Source: Mycolicibacterium sp. lyk4-40-TYG-92 (GTDB lineage Bacteria; Actinomycetota; Actinomycetes; Mycobacteriales; Mycobacteriaceae). Taken from it: a stretch of 64,000 bases of DNA. The notes beneath the pieces are model-generated. The model worked only from the letters and a program-made list of their open reading frames with translations. It made no database searches and was not told the origin of the DNA. This document shows positions 1 through 8,617 of the stretch, piece by piece. The translations under genes were made by a program, and so were the position numbers. The stretch covers positions 1-64,000 of the forward strand of contig NZ_JARVRX010000020.1 in the NCBI RefSeq assembly GCF_030209435.1, written 5' to 3'. Every line of letters begins with the position of its first letter. Within the stretch, counting starts at the first letter, position 1.

Positions 1-76
1 CTTTCTGCGCATCCAAAGCCCGGAAAAAATTACGCCCGATACGCCCGAAACCGTTAACGCCGATCCGAATAGTCAC
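1..76 (-). CDS. gap: Glyceraldehyde-3-phosphate dehydrogenase, N-terminal fragment
   Basis: Only the first 25 codons lie in the window and the gene runs off the left edge. The frame opens with GTG and reads VTIRIGVNGFGRIGRNFFRA, the NAD-binding start of class I glycolytic GAPDH, with the GFGRIGR dinucleotide loop at residues 9-15. The enzyme converts glyceraldehyde-3-phosphate to 1,3-bisphosphoglycerate in cytosolic glycolysis and gluconeogenesis. A GAGGGAG ribosome binding site sits a suitable distance before the GTG. It follows whiA and yvcK on the same strand, as in mycobacteria generally, but a hairpin at 166-186 separates it from whiA, so it may have its own promoter. Confidence 0.93.
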   Translation of the reverse strand, partial: MTIRIGVNGFGRIGRNFFRALDAQK

Positions 77-165
77 TGCTGTACTCCCTCGCCGGTAATC
101 CTGGACAGGTCATGCGGTGAATCCTCAGCCAGCCTAGTGCTGTGACGAACTCCACGTGCAGTACG

Positions 166-186
166 CGACGCGCGCTCCGCGCGTCG
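166..186 (-). terminator. GC-rich hairpin between whiA and gap
   Basis: A perfect 9-bp inverted repeat (CGACGCGCG / CGCGCGTCG) with a 3-nt loop lies just after the whiA stop in the direction of transcription. There is no T tract. That is common for mycobacterial terminators, so termination or attenuation between whiA and gap is an inference. Confidence 0.45.
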
Positions 187-210
187 GGTCCGACCCCTGT
201 CCGGGTACAG

Positions 211-1194
211 CTAGGCGTCGTCGAGCAGGTCCGGGGTGACGGCCGACTCGGTGTCCGGAATGCCCTCCAGCTTGGCCTTCCGGTCGGCCATCGACAGCAG
301 ACGCCGAATCCGGCCTGCCACAGCATCTTTCGTCATCGGCGGGTCGGCCAGCCGGCCCAGTTCCTCGAGCGACGCCTGCCGGTGCTCGACCCGCAACCGG
401 CCCGCGGCCGACAGGTGGTCGGGCACCGTGTCGCCGAGGATGTCGAGTGCCCGTTCGACCCGCGCGGCGGCCGCGACAGCCGCCCGCGCGGACCGGCGCA
501 GGTTCGCGTCGTCGAAATTGGCCAGCCGGTTGGCGGTGGCGCGCACCTCACGGCGCATCCGCCGCTCTTCCCAATTGAGCCGGGTGTCCTGGGCGCCCAT
601 CCGGGTCAACAACGCGCCGATGGCCTCACCGTCGCGCACCACCACGCGGTCGCTGCCGCGGACCTCGCGCGCCTTGGCGCTGACCCCGAGCCGGCGGGCC
701 GCACCGACCAGCGCCAGCGCTGCCTCCGGTCCCGGGCAACTGACCTCGAGCGCCGACGACCGCCCTGGCTCGGTCAGCGAACCGTGGGCCAGGAACGCGC
801 CGCGCCACGCCGCCTCGGCGTCGCCGACGCTGCCGCCGACCACCTGAGCCGGCAGGCCACGCACGGGCCGGCCACGCAGATCGAGCAGTCCGGTCTGACG
901 TGCCAGTGCCTCACCGTCCTGCGCCACGCGCACCACGTAGCGGGTGCTCTTGCGGATGCCGCTGGCCGACAGCACATGCACGACGGCGTTGTAGCCGTAC
1001 AGGTCGTAGATGTCCTTGCGCAGCCGCCGGGCGATGCTGCCCAGGTCGACCTCCGCCTCGACGACGACGCGGCCCGCCACGATGTGGAGGCCGCCCGCGA
1101 ACCGCAGCAACGACGCCACCTCGGCCCGGCGGGCGGTCACCGAATTGACGACCAGCCGGCTCAGCTCGTCCTTCACTTCCGACGTCATCGCCAC
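211..1194 (-). CDS. whiA: WhiA-family DNA-binding cell-division/sporulation regulator
   Basis: The 327-residue protein has the full length of the WhiA family (Rv1423 in M. tuberculosis). It starts MAMTSEVKDELSRL, the usual WhiA N-terminus. The first two thirds correspond to the LAGLIDADG-homing-endonuclease-like fold and the last ~90 residues to the WhiA helix-turn-helix. In Streptomyces WhiA activates division genes with WhiB. In non-sporulating actinobacteria its role is less clear and probably concerns division and growth. The start overlaps the end of yvcK by 10 nt, so the two are translationally linked in the uvrC-rapZ-yvcK-whiA run. Confidence 0.95.
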   Translation of the reverse strand: MAMTSEVKDELSRLVVNSVTARRAEVASLLRFAGGLHIVAGRVVVEAEVDLGSIARRLRKDIYDLYGYNAVVHVLSASGIRKSTRYVVRVAQDGEALARQTGLLDLRGRPVRGLPAQVVGGSVGDAEAAWRGAFLAHGSLTEPGRSSALEVSCPGPEAALALVGAARRLGVSAKAREVRGSDRVVVRDGEAIGALLTRMGAQDTRLNWEERRMRREVRATANRLANFDDANLRRSARAAVAAAARVERALDILGDTVPDHLSAAGRLRVEHRQASLEELGRLADPPMTKDAVAGRIRRLLSMADRKAKLEGIPDTESAVTPDLLDDA

Positions 1195-2255
1195 GAATCG
1201 TCACCTCTTGGTCCTTCAGGGGCCGGCTGCTGACGGAAACCGTCGGCCGACCGAGCGGCGGGAGTGGATGGCTCGTATGCGGGCCGGGGCGGTGCGCCGC
1301 CGTGGAGACGCACCCGCTCCAGCGCAGCCGCAAGCCGTGCCGGGTCATGTAAAGGTGTACCAGGTCGGGATACGTCAGCAAACTCGACCTGAGCCTCGAG
1401 AAACGCCGCCGCCCGGCGCAGTTGGTCGCGTTCCCGCTCACTGGGGACACTCGCCGCGTCGACGATGATGTCGTGCACCGTCAGGCCGGGAGCGTGCTGT
1501 GACAGTACGTGCACATGCCGTTCGGCGGAGAACCCGGCGGTCTCCCCCGGCTCGGCGGCGAGGTTGAGCACCAGGGCCCGGCGTGCCGAGGTCGCCTGCA
1601 GCGCCGCCAGCAGCTGGGGCACCAGCACATGCGGGATCACGCTGCTGAACCAGGAGCCGGGACCGAGCACCACCAGGTCTGCCGACATGATGGCGTCGAC
1701 GGCCTGCCGGGTGGCCGGCGGATCGCCCGGCAGCAGCCGGACCCGGCGCACCTTGCCCGGTGTCGTGGCGACCGCGACCTGACCGCGGATCACCCGGCTC
1801 ATCCGTGGATCGGCCTCGAGCCCGGACACGTCGGCCTCGATCTGCAGCGCGATGGGACACATCGGCAGCACGCGGCCCTTGACCCCGAGGATCCGGCCCA
1901 GCTCGTCGAGCGCGGCGACCGGGTCGGCCAGCACCTCGTTGAGGCCGGCGAGCAGGAGGTTGCCGATCGGGTGACCGGCCAGCGCGCCGCTGCCGTTGAA
2001 GCGGTGCTGGATGATGGTGGCCCACAGCTGCCCGTGTGGACTGTCGGATGCCAACGCCGCCAATGCCATTCGCAGATCGCCCGGGGGCACGATGTCCAGT
2101 TCGGAACGCAGTCGGCCCGACGAACCACCATCATCTGCGACGGTGACGACGGCGGTGACGTGCGGCGTCAGCCGGCGGGCCGCCGACAGCGTCGCGTACA
2201 GGCCGTGCCCGCCGCCGAGCGCCACGATGCGCGCGGGAGCCCGATCTTCCGTCAT
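1185..2255 (-). CDS. yvcK: YvcK/CofD-like gluconeogenesis factor (UDP-sugar binding)
   Basis: A 356-residue protein of the YvcK/CuvA family (Rv1422). The N-terminal glycine-rich loop GGGHGLYATL (residues ~14-23) and the VTVADDGGSSGRLR segment are hallmarks. The fold is shared with 2-phospho-L-lactate transferase (CofD), but YvcK proteins are not known to make F420. In Bacillus and mycobacteria they bind UDP-sugars and influence cell-wall synthesis, cell shape and growth on gluconeogenic carbon. Its ATG overlaps the rapZ stop (ATGA) and its end overlaps whiA, the conserved rapZ-yvcK-whiA order. Confidence 0.93.
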   Translation of the reverse strand: MTEDRAPARIVALGGGHGLYATLSAARRLTPHVTAVVTVADDGGSSGRLRSELDIVPPGDLRMALAALASDSPHGQLWATIIQHRFNGSGALAGHPIGNLLLAGLNEVLADPVAALDELGRILGVKGRVLPMCPIALQIEADVSGLEADPRMSRVIRGQVAVATTPGKVRRVRLLPGDPPATRQAVDAIMSADLVVLGPGSWFSSVIPHVLVPQLLAALQATSARRALVLNLAAEPGETAGFSAERHVHVLSQHAPGLTVHDIIVDAASVPSERERDQLRRAAAFLEAQVEFADVSRPGTPLHDPARLAAALERVRLHGGAPPRPAYEPSTPAARSADGFRQQPAPEGPRGDDSWR

Positions 2256-3157
2256 TCGCGCCCCAGATCCCGGTGCAGCACGCGCACGGTCAGGTGATCG
2301 CCGCCACGGAGCCGGCCCGCCAGCGCTTCGGCGATCGCCACACTGCGATGCTTGCCGCCGGTGCAGCCGATGGCCACGGTCATGTAGCGCTTCCCCTCCC
2401 TGCGATAGCCGTCGATGACAACGTCCAGCAGCCGATGGTAGGTGTCCAGGAACTCGGCGGCGCCCTCTTGTCCCAACACGTAGTCCCGAACCGCCGGATG
2501 CTGCCCGGTGTGGGGCCGCAACTCGTCGACCCAGTGCGGATTCGGCAGGAACCGGACATCCATCACGGTGTCGGCGTCCATCGGCAGACCATATTTATAG
2601 CCGAAACTCTCGACCGTCACGCTCGTCCCGGCGACGGCCTCGCCGCTGAAGGCGCGTTCGATGCCGGCCCGCAACGCCGGCACCGGCAGTGTCGAGGTGT
2701 CGATGATCAGATCGGCCGTGGCACGTACCGACTCCAGCAATCTCCGTTCGGCGGCAATGCCTTCCGCGAGCGTCTGGTTGCCCTGAAGCGGGTGACTGCG
2801 CCGGTTCTGCTCGTAGCGGCGCACCAGGATGTCGTCGGATGCCTCCAGGAACAGCACCCTCGGGAAGACGCTGCGGGTCGCCAATTCACGGCGCACAAAA
2901 TCCAGGTCGCCCGTGAACCCCCGGGACCGGACGTCCATCACCACGGCCAGCTTGGTGATGCGCGATCCGGCGGCCAGGCCCAACTCGACCATCCGCGTGA
3001 TCAGTTCCGGGGGCAGGTTGTCGGCGACGTACCAGCCGAGGTCCTCGAGCACCTTGGCAGCGGTACCGCGGCCGGCGCCGGACAGACCCGTGACCAGAAC
3101 CACGTCGATCTCACCAGCAGCACCGTCCATCTGATCGTCCGTCACGACTTCGTCCAT
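2252..3157 (-). CDS. rapZ: RapZ-family nucleotide-binding protein
   Basis: RapZ/YvcJ family (Rv1421). The P-loop reads GLSGAGRGTAA about 20 residues in, and the C-terminal half carries the conserved GYRREGKRYMTVAIGCTGGKHRS block. E. coli RapZ is an RNase E adapter for a GlcN6P-sensing sRNA. The mycobacterial role is less defined (ATP/GTPase activity). I chose the ATG at 3157 because it gives 301 residues and 16 residues before IDVVLVTG, as in M. tuberculosis. The ATG at 3208 would overlap uvrC and add 17 residues. The stop overlaps the yvcK start by 4 nt. Confidence 0.92.
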   Translation of the reverse strand: MDEVVTDDQMDGAAGEIDVVLVTGLSGAGRGTAAKVLEDLGWYVADNLPPELITRMVELGLAAGSRITKLAVVMDVRSRGFTGDLDFVRRELATRSVFPRVLFLEASDDILVRRYEQNRRSHPLQGNQTLAEGIAAERRLLESVRATADLIIDTSTLPVPALRAGIERAFSGEAVAGTSVTVESFGYKYGLPMDADTVMDVRFLPNPHWVDELRPHTGQHPAVRDYVLGQEGAAEFLDTYHRLLDVVIDGYRREGKRYMTVAIGCTGGKHRSVAIAEALAGRLRGGDHLTVRVLHRDLGRE

Positions 3158-3188
3158 CCCCCGCTGCTCATCCGCTGGTGCTGCGCGC

Positions 3189-5189
3189 TCACTGCCCTGT
3201 CCGATCATTGCCGATAACCGTCGGCGCCGCCCCCGATTCCGGCCGGGAATCGGACCGCAGCGCATCCACCACCGCCTGCGCCGTCGCCGCCCCGATACCC
3301 GGCACCGCCGTCAGTTCGTCGACGCCGGCCTCCTTCAACCGTGCCACCGAACCGAAGTGCGTGACCAATGCCTTGCGCCGGTGTTCACCGAGGCCGGGGA
3401 TCGCGTCGAGCACCGACGCTGTCATCCGCTTGGACCGTTTGCTGCGGTGATAGGTGATGGCGAACCGGTGGGCTTCGTCACGCACCCGCTGCAGCAGATA
3501 CAGGCCCTCGCTGTTGCGCGGCATGATCAGCGGGTCCGGTTGCTCGGGCACCCACACCTCTTCCAGACGTTTGGCCAGCCCGATCACCGCCACGTCGGTG
3601 ATCCCCAATTCGTCGAGCACCGCGGCGGCCGCGTTGACCTGCGGCGCACCGCCGTCGACCACGAACAGGTTGGGTGGGTACGCGAATCGCTTTGGCCGTG
3701 CCGGGGTTTCGGTGGTCTCTGTCCCCTCGGCCGGCACCTGGGTGTCGGCGACGTGGCGTGCGAAGCGCCGACGGGTGACCTCGGCGATGGACGCGACGTC
3801 GTCGGACCGGCCGTCGCCGGCGGCCTCACGAATCGCGTAGTGCCGGTAGTCGGACTTGCGCGGCAGCCCGTCCTCGAACACCACCAGCGAGGCCACCACG
3901 TCGGTCCCCTGCACGTGGCTGATGTCGACGCACTCGATGCGCAGCGGCGCGTCGTCCAGTTCCAACGAGTCCTGAATGCTCTGCAGGGCTTCGGATCTGG
4001 CGTTGAAGTCACCGGCCCGCTTGAGCTTGTGCTGCGCCAGCGCGTCCTGCGCGTTGCGCTGCACGGTGTCGGCCAGGGCGCGCTTGTCGCCGCGCTGTGC
4101 CACGCGCAGCTGTACCCGCGAGCCCCGCAGGCCGGAGAGCCAGTCGGCGAGCTCGCCGGCGTTGTCCGGAAGTACCGGCACCAGAACCTCTTTCGGCACC
4201 GGGTTTGTGGCCTCGTCGGTCGGTCCCGCGCCGCGCAGTTCGGCCTGGTCGCCGTAGAACTGCGTGAGGAACTGGCTCACCAGGTAGTCCTCGCCGGACT
4301 CACCCGGCTCGCCGGACTTCTCGATGACCCAGCCACGCTGACCTCGGACCCGGCCGCCCCGGACGTGGAACACCTGCACGGCGGCTTCCAGATCGTCGTC
4401 GGCGAACGCCACCACGTCGGCATCGGTACCGTCACCGAGCACCACGGCCTGCTTCTCCAGCGCCCGCTTGAGTGCCGAGATGTTGTCCCGCAGTCGCGCC
4501 GCCCGCTCGAACTCCAATTCCTCGGCAGCCTCGGCCATCTGCTGTTCCATGTCCCGCGCCAGCCGGTCGGTCTTACCGGCCAGGAAGTCGCAGAAGTCCT
4601 CGACGATCTTGCGGTGCTCGTCGGCGGTCACGCGACCGACGCACGGGGCAGAGCACTTGTCGATGTAGCCCAGCAGGCAGGGCCGACCGATCTGGTTGTG
4701 CCGCTTGAACACTCCGTTCGAGCAGGTGCGCGCCGGGAAGACCCGCATGAGCAGGTCCAGCGTCTCGCGAATGGCCCAGGCATGCGAGTACGGGCCGAAG
4801 TACCGGACGCCTTTACGCCGCGGGCCGCGGTAGACGAACAGCCGTGGATACTCCTCGCCCAGGGTGACCGCCAGCACGGGGTACGACTTGTCGTCGCGGT
4901 ACCGGATGTTGAAGCGCGGATCGAATTCCTTGATCCAGTTGTATTCGAGTTGCAGCGCTTCGACTTCGGTCGTGACGACCGTCCACTCGACACTGCCGGC
5001 CGTGGTCACCATCTGCCGGGTCCGCGGCGCGAGCGCCGACAGGTCGGCGAAGTACGAGTTCAGGCGGCTGCGCAGGCTCTTGGCCTTGCCGACATAGATG
5101 ACCCGACCATGCGGATCCCGGAACCGGTACACCCCCGGCTCCAACGGGATGGTTCCCGGCGCAGGCCGGTACGTCGATGGATCAGGCAC
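3189..5189 (-). CDS. uvrC: Excinuclease ABC subunit C
   Basis: UvrC makes the 3' and 5' incisions of nucleotide excision repair after UvrAB loads on damage. The 666-residue protein has the GIY-YIG nuclease domain first (GVYRF...VIYVGKAKSLRSR, residues ~19-42), then a Cys-containing segment (CSNG, CLLGYIDKCSAPC), a UvrB-binding UVR motif (ELEFERAARLRDNISAL), the RNase H-like C-terminal nuclease (IECVDISHVQG) and terminal helix-hairpin-helix repeats (IPGLGEHRRKALVTHFGS). The GTG start matches M. tuberculosis UvrC. The upstream neighbour, the murD2-like gene, ends only 9 nt away, so uvrC is probably read from the cassette promoter too. Confidence 0.97.
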   Translation of the reverse strand: MPDPSTYRPAPGTIPLEPGVYRFRDPHGRVIYVGKAKSLRSRLNSYFADLSALAPRTRQMVTTAGSVEWTVVTTEVEALQLEYNWIKEFDPRFNIRYRDDKSYPVLAVTLGEEYPRLFVYRGPRRKGVRYFGPYSHAWAIRETLDLLMRVFPARTCSNGVFKRHNQIGRPCLLGYIDKCSAPCVGRVTADEHRKIVEDFCDFLAGKTDRLARDMEQQMAEAAEELEFERAARLRDNISALKRALEKQAVVLGDGTDADVVAFADDDLEAAVQVFHVRGGRVRGQRGWVIEKSGEPGESGEDYLVSQFLTQFYGDQAELRGAGPTDEATNPVPKEVLVPVLPDNAGELADWLSGLRGSRVQLRVAQRGDKRALADTVQRNAQDALAQHKLKRAGDFNARSEALQSIQDSLELDDAPLRIECVDISHVQGTDVVASLVVFEDGLPRKSDYRHYAIREAAGDGRSDDVASIAEVTRRRFARHVADTQVPAEGTETTETPARPKRFAYPPNLFVVDGGAPQVNAAAAVLDELGITDVAVIGLAKRLEEVWVPEQPDPLIMPRNSEGLYLLQRVRDEAHRFAITYHRSKRSKRMTASVLDAIPGLGEHRRKALVTHFGSVARLKEAGVDELTAVPGIGAATAQAVVDALRSDSRPESGAAPTVIGNDRTGQ

Positions 5190-5198
5190 TGTTACAGG

Positions 5199-6512
5199 TT
5201 AGTTCGACTGGCTGACAGCATCGATGAGCTCGCAGAACGCCGCGGCCTTGGCCACGTAGTTCGCGTACAGGTCGTAGCTGGCCGCACCCGGCGACAGCAG
5301 CACAGCCGTCACACCCGGCACGGCGGCCGCGACCTGCACCGCCGCCCGCAGGCTGTCCACGGGGTGCACGGATGCGGGCTGCGCCGCGGCGAAGCGGCGG
5401 CCGATCGCGGTCCCGTTGGTCGGCCCCTGGATGAGGTGAACGTCACGTGCGCCCGAGAGCAGGTAGTCGTCGATCTGGTCGTAGTCGAGCTGACGGTCCA
5501 TGCCGCCGACGATGAGTGCCACCCGGTCGTCGGGCCGCATCGAGCGCAGCGCGGCGACCACACTCTCGCCGGTGGTGGCCAGGGTGTCGTCGATCCAGCG
5601 CACGTCACCGGTCCGCCGCACGACCTGCAGGCGGTGCGGCAGCGCCTCGAATGTCGTTACCGCGCCGAGGAATTCGTCTTCGGTTACCGGGCGGCCGATC
5701 ACCTCCGCGGCCGCGACAGCCGCCAGGGCGCCGTTGACGACGTTGTGCTCGTAGGCCATCACATAATCGCCTTCGGGGCATGTCACGTCCATCGGGTCGA
5801 CGGTGCGCACCACCGGCGGCAGCGCGATGCCCAGCCGCTCGAGCGCAGCCAGCACCTGCGGCGTGGTGATCAGCACCTCACCGCCGTGGGCGAAGACATT
5901 GGCCTTCGCACCGTGATAGGCGTCGATGTCGCCGTGCCAGTCCAGGTGATCCTCGAAGAGGTTGGTGATCACCGAGATCCGCGGTGACGCGGTGACCAGG
6001 GCGCACTGCTGGCTGGACAGCTCGGCGACCACGACGGCGTCCGGCCCCGGCTCCAGATCCGACAACGGGGTACCGATGTTTCCCGCCACCACGGCGTCGG
6101 CGCCGAGCCGGCACAGCAGATGCGAAAGGAACGACGCCGTCGTGCTCTTGCCCTTGGTGCCCGTGACGCCGACGGTCTGTGCGGCGTAGCGACGCAGGTA
6201 CCAGTCGGCGGCGCTGGACAGCGTGGCGCCGGCGGCGCGCAGCTCGGCGAAAAACGGCTGATGCCAAGGTATTCCGGGGCTGAGGAACACCACGTCGCAG
6301 TCCGCCAGCCGGGTCAGGTGTTCGGCGCCGCGCCACAGGTCGAGATTGGCGATATCGGTCGGCGCGTCCAGAGTCCCCCGGCCGGCGTCGTCGACGGCGT
6401 CGATCCGCGCCGCGCCCGCGGCCGCCGCGGTCCGGGCCAGCGACTGGCCCTCCTTGCCGAAGCCCCAGATGCCGACGGCGGCACCCGCGAGCTGCGGGCG
6501 CTGTGACGTCAT
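5199..6512 (-). CDS. murD2: MurD2-type UDP-MurNAc-L-Ala--L-glutamate ligase
   Basis: A 437-residue Mur ligase. It has an N-terminal glycine-rich domain (IWGFGKEGQSLA, residues ~15-26), a central ATP-binding P-loop GVTGTKGKSTT (115-125), the SSQQ and NLFEDHLDWHG segments typical of MurD, and a C-terminal domain with IVGGMDRQLDYDQ. MurD2 in Xanthomonas adds L-glutamate, not D-glutamate, to UDP-MurNAc-L-Ala, and MurL then inverts it. I assign MurD2 rather than housekeeping MurD mainly because it overlaps a murL-like gene by 4 nt (ATGA) and lies outside the dcw cluster. The frame can be read back to 6707, but that extension runs through murL and is an artefact. Confidence 0.78.
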   Translation of the reverse strand: MTSQRPQLAGAAVGIWGFGKEGQSLARTAAAAGAARIDAVDDAGRGTLDAPTDIANLDLWRGAEHLTRLADCDVVFLSPGIPWHQPFFAELRAAGATLSSAADWYLRRYAAQTVGVTGTKGKSTTASFLSHLLCRLGADAVVAGNIGTPLSDLEPGPDAVVVAELSSQQCALVTASPRISVITNLFEDHLDWHGDIDAYHGAKANVFAHGGEVLITTPQVLAALERLGIALPPVVRTVDPMDVTCPEGDYVMAYEHNVVNGALAAVAAAEVIGRPVTEDEFLGAVTTFEALPHRLQVVRRTGDVRWIDDTLATTGESVVAALRSMRPDDRVALIVGGMDRQLDYDQIDDYLLSGARDVHLIQGPTNGTAIGRRFAAAQPASVHPVDSLRAAVQVAAAVPGVTAVLLSPGAASYDLYANYVAKAAAFCELIDAVSQSN

Positions 6513-7840
6513 GGCCGCTCGCCCAGGGCGGCGCGGTAGCGCTCGGGCACGTACTGCACTGCGGGGCTGTCGTCGTGGTCGGCGGCCACGCGTTCCAGAT
6601 CGGCTCGCGCGCTGCGGAACTGCTCGACCAGCGGCAGGCCGGCCCACGATTCGTCGTCGAGGATGGTCAGCATCGACTCGGCGGCCTCGTAGTACTCGCC
6701 GACGCACTCGAACGGCTTGTGCGCGCCCACCCCGAGGATGTCCTCGAACTCGGCACGGCTGTCGGTGTCCTCGAACAGGTTTCGCCCGAAGATCGCCTCG
6801 ATCTCAGCGCGGCCCAGCCGCGGCGCCATCAGCACGAAGACGAACTGGCACTTCGGGCAGTGCCCGCACCAGGTGGCGCCGCGGCGGCCGGCGTCGAGCG
6901 CGAACGGCCGGTTACAGCTGATGAACGCGCGGAAATACTGCGGGCTGGCGGCGAACCGGTCGGCGATCTGCGACTCCGACAGGCCCCGCAGCAGCGAGAA
7001 GTACCGGTCCTGGTTCAGCCCGTACGCGGCGAGGGTGTCGCGCAGCAGCGTCTCGTAGGTGACGCTCTTGGACCACTGGTGGTTGATGTCCTGGCCCATC
7101 CATTCGACGTTGCCGACATTGGACGACCGTTCGTTGGACAGCACGACCGGCCCCAGTCCGTTGGCGTCGGCCACGATCAAGCCGATGATGCTGTTGATGG
7201 CGGTGACCGGGATGTGTCCGTTGTAGGCGCCGGCGGCGTTGACGTCGATGAGCGTGCGGTCGATGGTCCGCATGACGCGCACGTGCGGCAGCCCGCTGAT
7301 CTCGACGCAGCGGTCGATGGGGTCGAACTTGTTGACGTTGAACAACACCGGCCGCAGCGGGGTGAGCGCCTCGATGGTCACCACCGAATCCTTGCCGCCG
7401 CCGACCGGCACGAGCGGCGGCGCATCGGGATTCCAGATGTCGGCCTGCTGCGCGGCGATCTCGGCGCGGTCGCCGGTGAGCTCCGGGCTCAATGCGCCCG
7501 GCAGGGCGTTGCGGTAGGCGTACTCACCGAGGCCGCCGGCGAGCACCTGGCGCAGATACTCGCGTTCGAAATCGTAAGTCGGGAAAGCGATCTCGATCTG
7601 CGGTGGCGCGGCGGCCTTGTAGTAGCTCAGGGAGCAGGTCAGCGTCAGCAGGCGCAGCAGCCGGTCGTCGGGCCGGCCACCGCCCAGGGTGTCGCCGAAG
7701 TCGACGGTCTCGGCAAAGCTGACATCGTCGGCGGAGTCGGCTCCGCACATGGTGTAGCGCCCGCGGAACACGCCGCCCTCGATGTCGTAGCCGTCGATGC
7801 GGAACGACTTGTAGGACTGTGGGACAAAAGGTTTGGTCAC
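6509..7840 (-). CDS. murL: MurL-type UDP-MurNAc-L-Ala-L-Glu epimerase
   Basis: A 443-residue protein that I recognise as MurL-like. Features are LSYYKAAAPP (~71-80), a PP-loop-type nucleotide motif VPVGGGKDS (144-152), SNERSS (~235-240) and a cysteine cluster at C309/C325/C328/C331 (WCGHCPKC). MurL adenylates the terminal L-Glu of UDP-MurNAc-L-Ala-L-Glu with ATP and epimerises it to D-Glu, which fits the PP-loop. The gene lies between an aminotransferase-like gene and murD2, overlapping each by 4 nt, so the three are one translationally coupled unit. Together they could make the normal D-Glu-containing precursor without free D-glutamate. A search against Xanthomonas MurL would settle the name. 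Confidence 0.75.
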   Translation of the reverse strand: MTKPFVPQSYKSFRIDGYDIEGGVFRGRYTMCGADSADDVSFAETVDFGDTLGGGRPDDRLLRLLTLTCSLSYYKAAAPPQIEIAFPTYDFEREYLRQVLAGGLGEYAYRNALPGALSPELTGDRAEIAAQQADIWNPDAPPLVPVGGGKDSVVTIEALTPLRPVLFNVNKFDPIDRCVEISGLPHVRVMRTIDRTLIDVNAAGAYNGHIPVTAINSIIGLIVADANGLGPVVLSNERSSNVGNVEWMGQDINHQWSKSVTYETLLRDTLAAYGLNQDRYFSLLRGLSESQIADRFAASPQYFRAFISCNRPFALDAGRRGATWCGHCPKCQFVFVLMAPRLGRAEIEAIFGRNLFEDTDSRAEFEDILGVGAHKPFECVGEYYEAAESMLTILDDESWAGLPLVEQFRSARADLERVAADHDDSPAVQYVPERYRAALGERP

Positions 7841-8580
7841 AGCTGCTCCAGGAACGGCGGGTGGGCGGGATCAACGGGGACGGGGCGCGCCCCGAGTTGC
7901 GCGACGGGGTGGGTGCGGTACCGCGGCGAGATCCACCAGGCGCGGAGCACCTGGTCGACGGGCACGGCAGCGCGCCGCGCGAGCACCCGCACCACACCGC
8001 AGGCCTGCAATTGCTCGAGGATCGACACGGGCTCGGTGTTCTCGACGCCCACCAGTTCGGCACCGATGTCGAGTACCAGAGCACCGGCCACGGCGGGCGT
8101 GACATCGGGGCCGGGCGCGATGCCGTCCACGCAGCCCTGCTCGGCCAGCCGGCGCAGCAGCAGGTCCACGGTGCCCAGGCTGGTCGTCCGGGCCGCCATC
8201 CGCAGCCACGGCTCGCCCGTCGCCGCCGGCGGCGTCCAGTCGCTGTCGCGCCGGCCGATCCGGACCGGCTCGGCGGCATGGACCTGCGATGGCGTGGCCG
8301 TGACCACGCACCGGCCGCCGTCGGTGACCGTGACGGTCACGGCGACGAACTGCTCCGAGAACCGCGCCACGGCAGCGCCGAGATCGGCTTCGGACGGCAT
8401 GGTGAGCCCGAAGTAGTCGGCGGGTTCGGCGAGGTGGCGCCACAGCCACGCGGTGTCGACGGTCCGGCCCTGGAAGATCGGCACGGTCACCGTCGGGTAC
8501 GCACCCAGGCGGCCGACCAGTTCAGCCGGTGCGATCGCCACGACGTCGGGCGGCGGCGAAGGCATGCGAAAATCGGTCAC
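7837..8580 (-). CDS. Class IV aminotransferase-like protein, catalytic lysine apparently missing
   Basis: About 247 residues with the layout of PLP fold-type IV enzymes (IlvE/PabC/D-amino acid aminotransferase). The segments are TAWLWRHLAEPADYFGLTMP, then PWLRMAARTT, then GALVLDIGAELVGVENTEPVSIL, then a final WISPRYRTHPV in place of the usual substrate loop. The region where the PLP lysine should lie (residues ~130-150) has no lysine. In fact the protein contains no convincing candidate, so it may be non-catalytic or a different enzyme. It is the first gene of the murL-murD2 unit and overlaps murL by ATGA. I chose the GTG at 8580, 3-4 nt after the start point predicted from the -10 at 8590-8595. 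TTG 8589 and ATG 8565 are alternatives. Fold assignment is by eye. Confidence 0.55.
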   Translation of the reverse strand: MTDFRMPSPPPDVVAIAPAELVGRLGAYPTVTVPIFQGRTVDTAWLWRHLAEPADYFGLTMPSEADLGAAVARFSEQFVAVTVTVTDGGRCVVTATPSQVHAAEPVRIGRRDSDWTPPAATGEPWLRMAARTTSLGTVDLLLRRLAEQGCVDGIAPGPDVTPAVAGALVLDIGAELVGVENTEPVSILEQLQACGVVRVLARRAAVPVDQVLRAWWISPRYRTHPVAQLGARPVPVDPAHPPFLEQL

Positions 8581-8589
8581 TATCAGCAA

Positions 8590-8595
8590 ATTCTA
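8590..8595 (-). promoter_or_regulatory. -10 element for the murL cassette
   Basis: TAGAAT on the minus strand fits the mycobacterial TANNNT -10. A start point 7-8 nt downstream falls at 8582-8583, 2-3 nt before the GTG at 8580, so the transcript would be leaderless or nearly so. No -35 is evident. Confidence 0.4.
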
Positions 8596-8617
8596 TCCCA
8601 TGGGAGGGAGCACCCAG

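Noticed and set aside
3357..5987. An 876-codon open frame on the plus strand
   Set aside because: Antisense to uvrC and murD2; low-complexity composition and no ribosome site.
5199..6707. Longer 502-residue MurD2 starting at 6707
   Set aside because: The added 65 residues are Arg-rich and lie wholly inside murL. ATG 6512 gives the usual N-terminal domain and an ATGA overlap.
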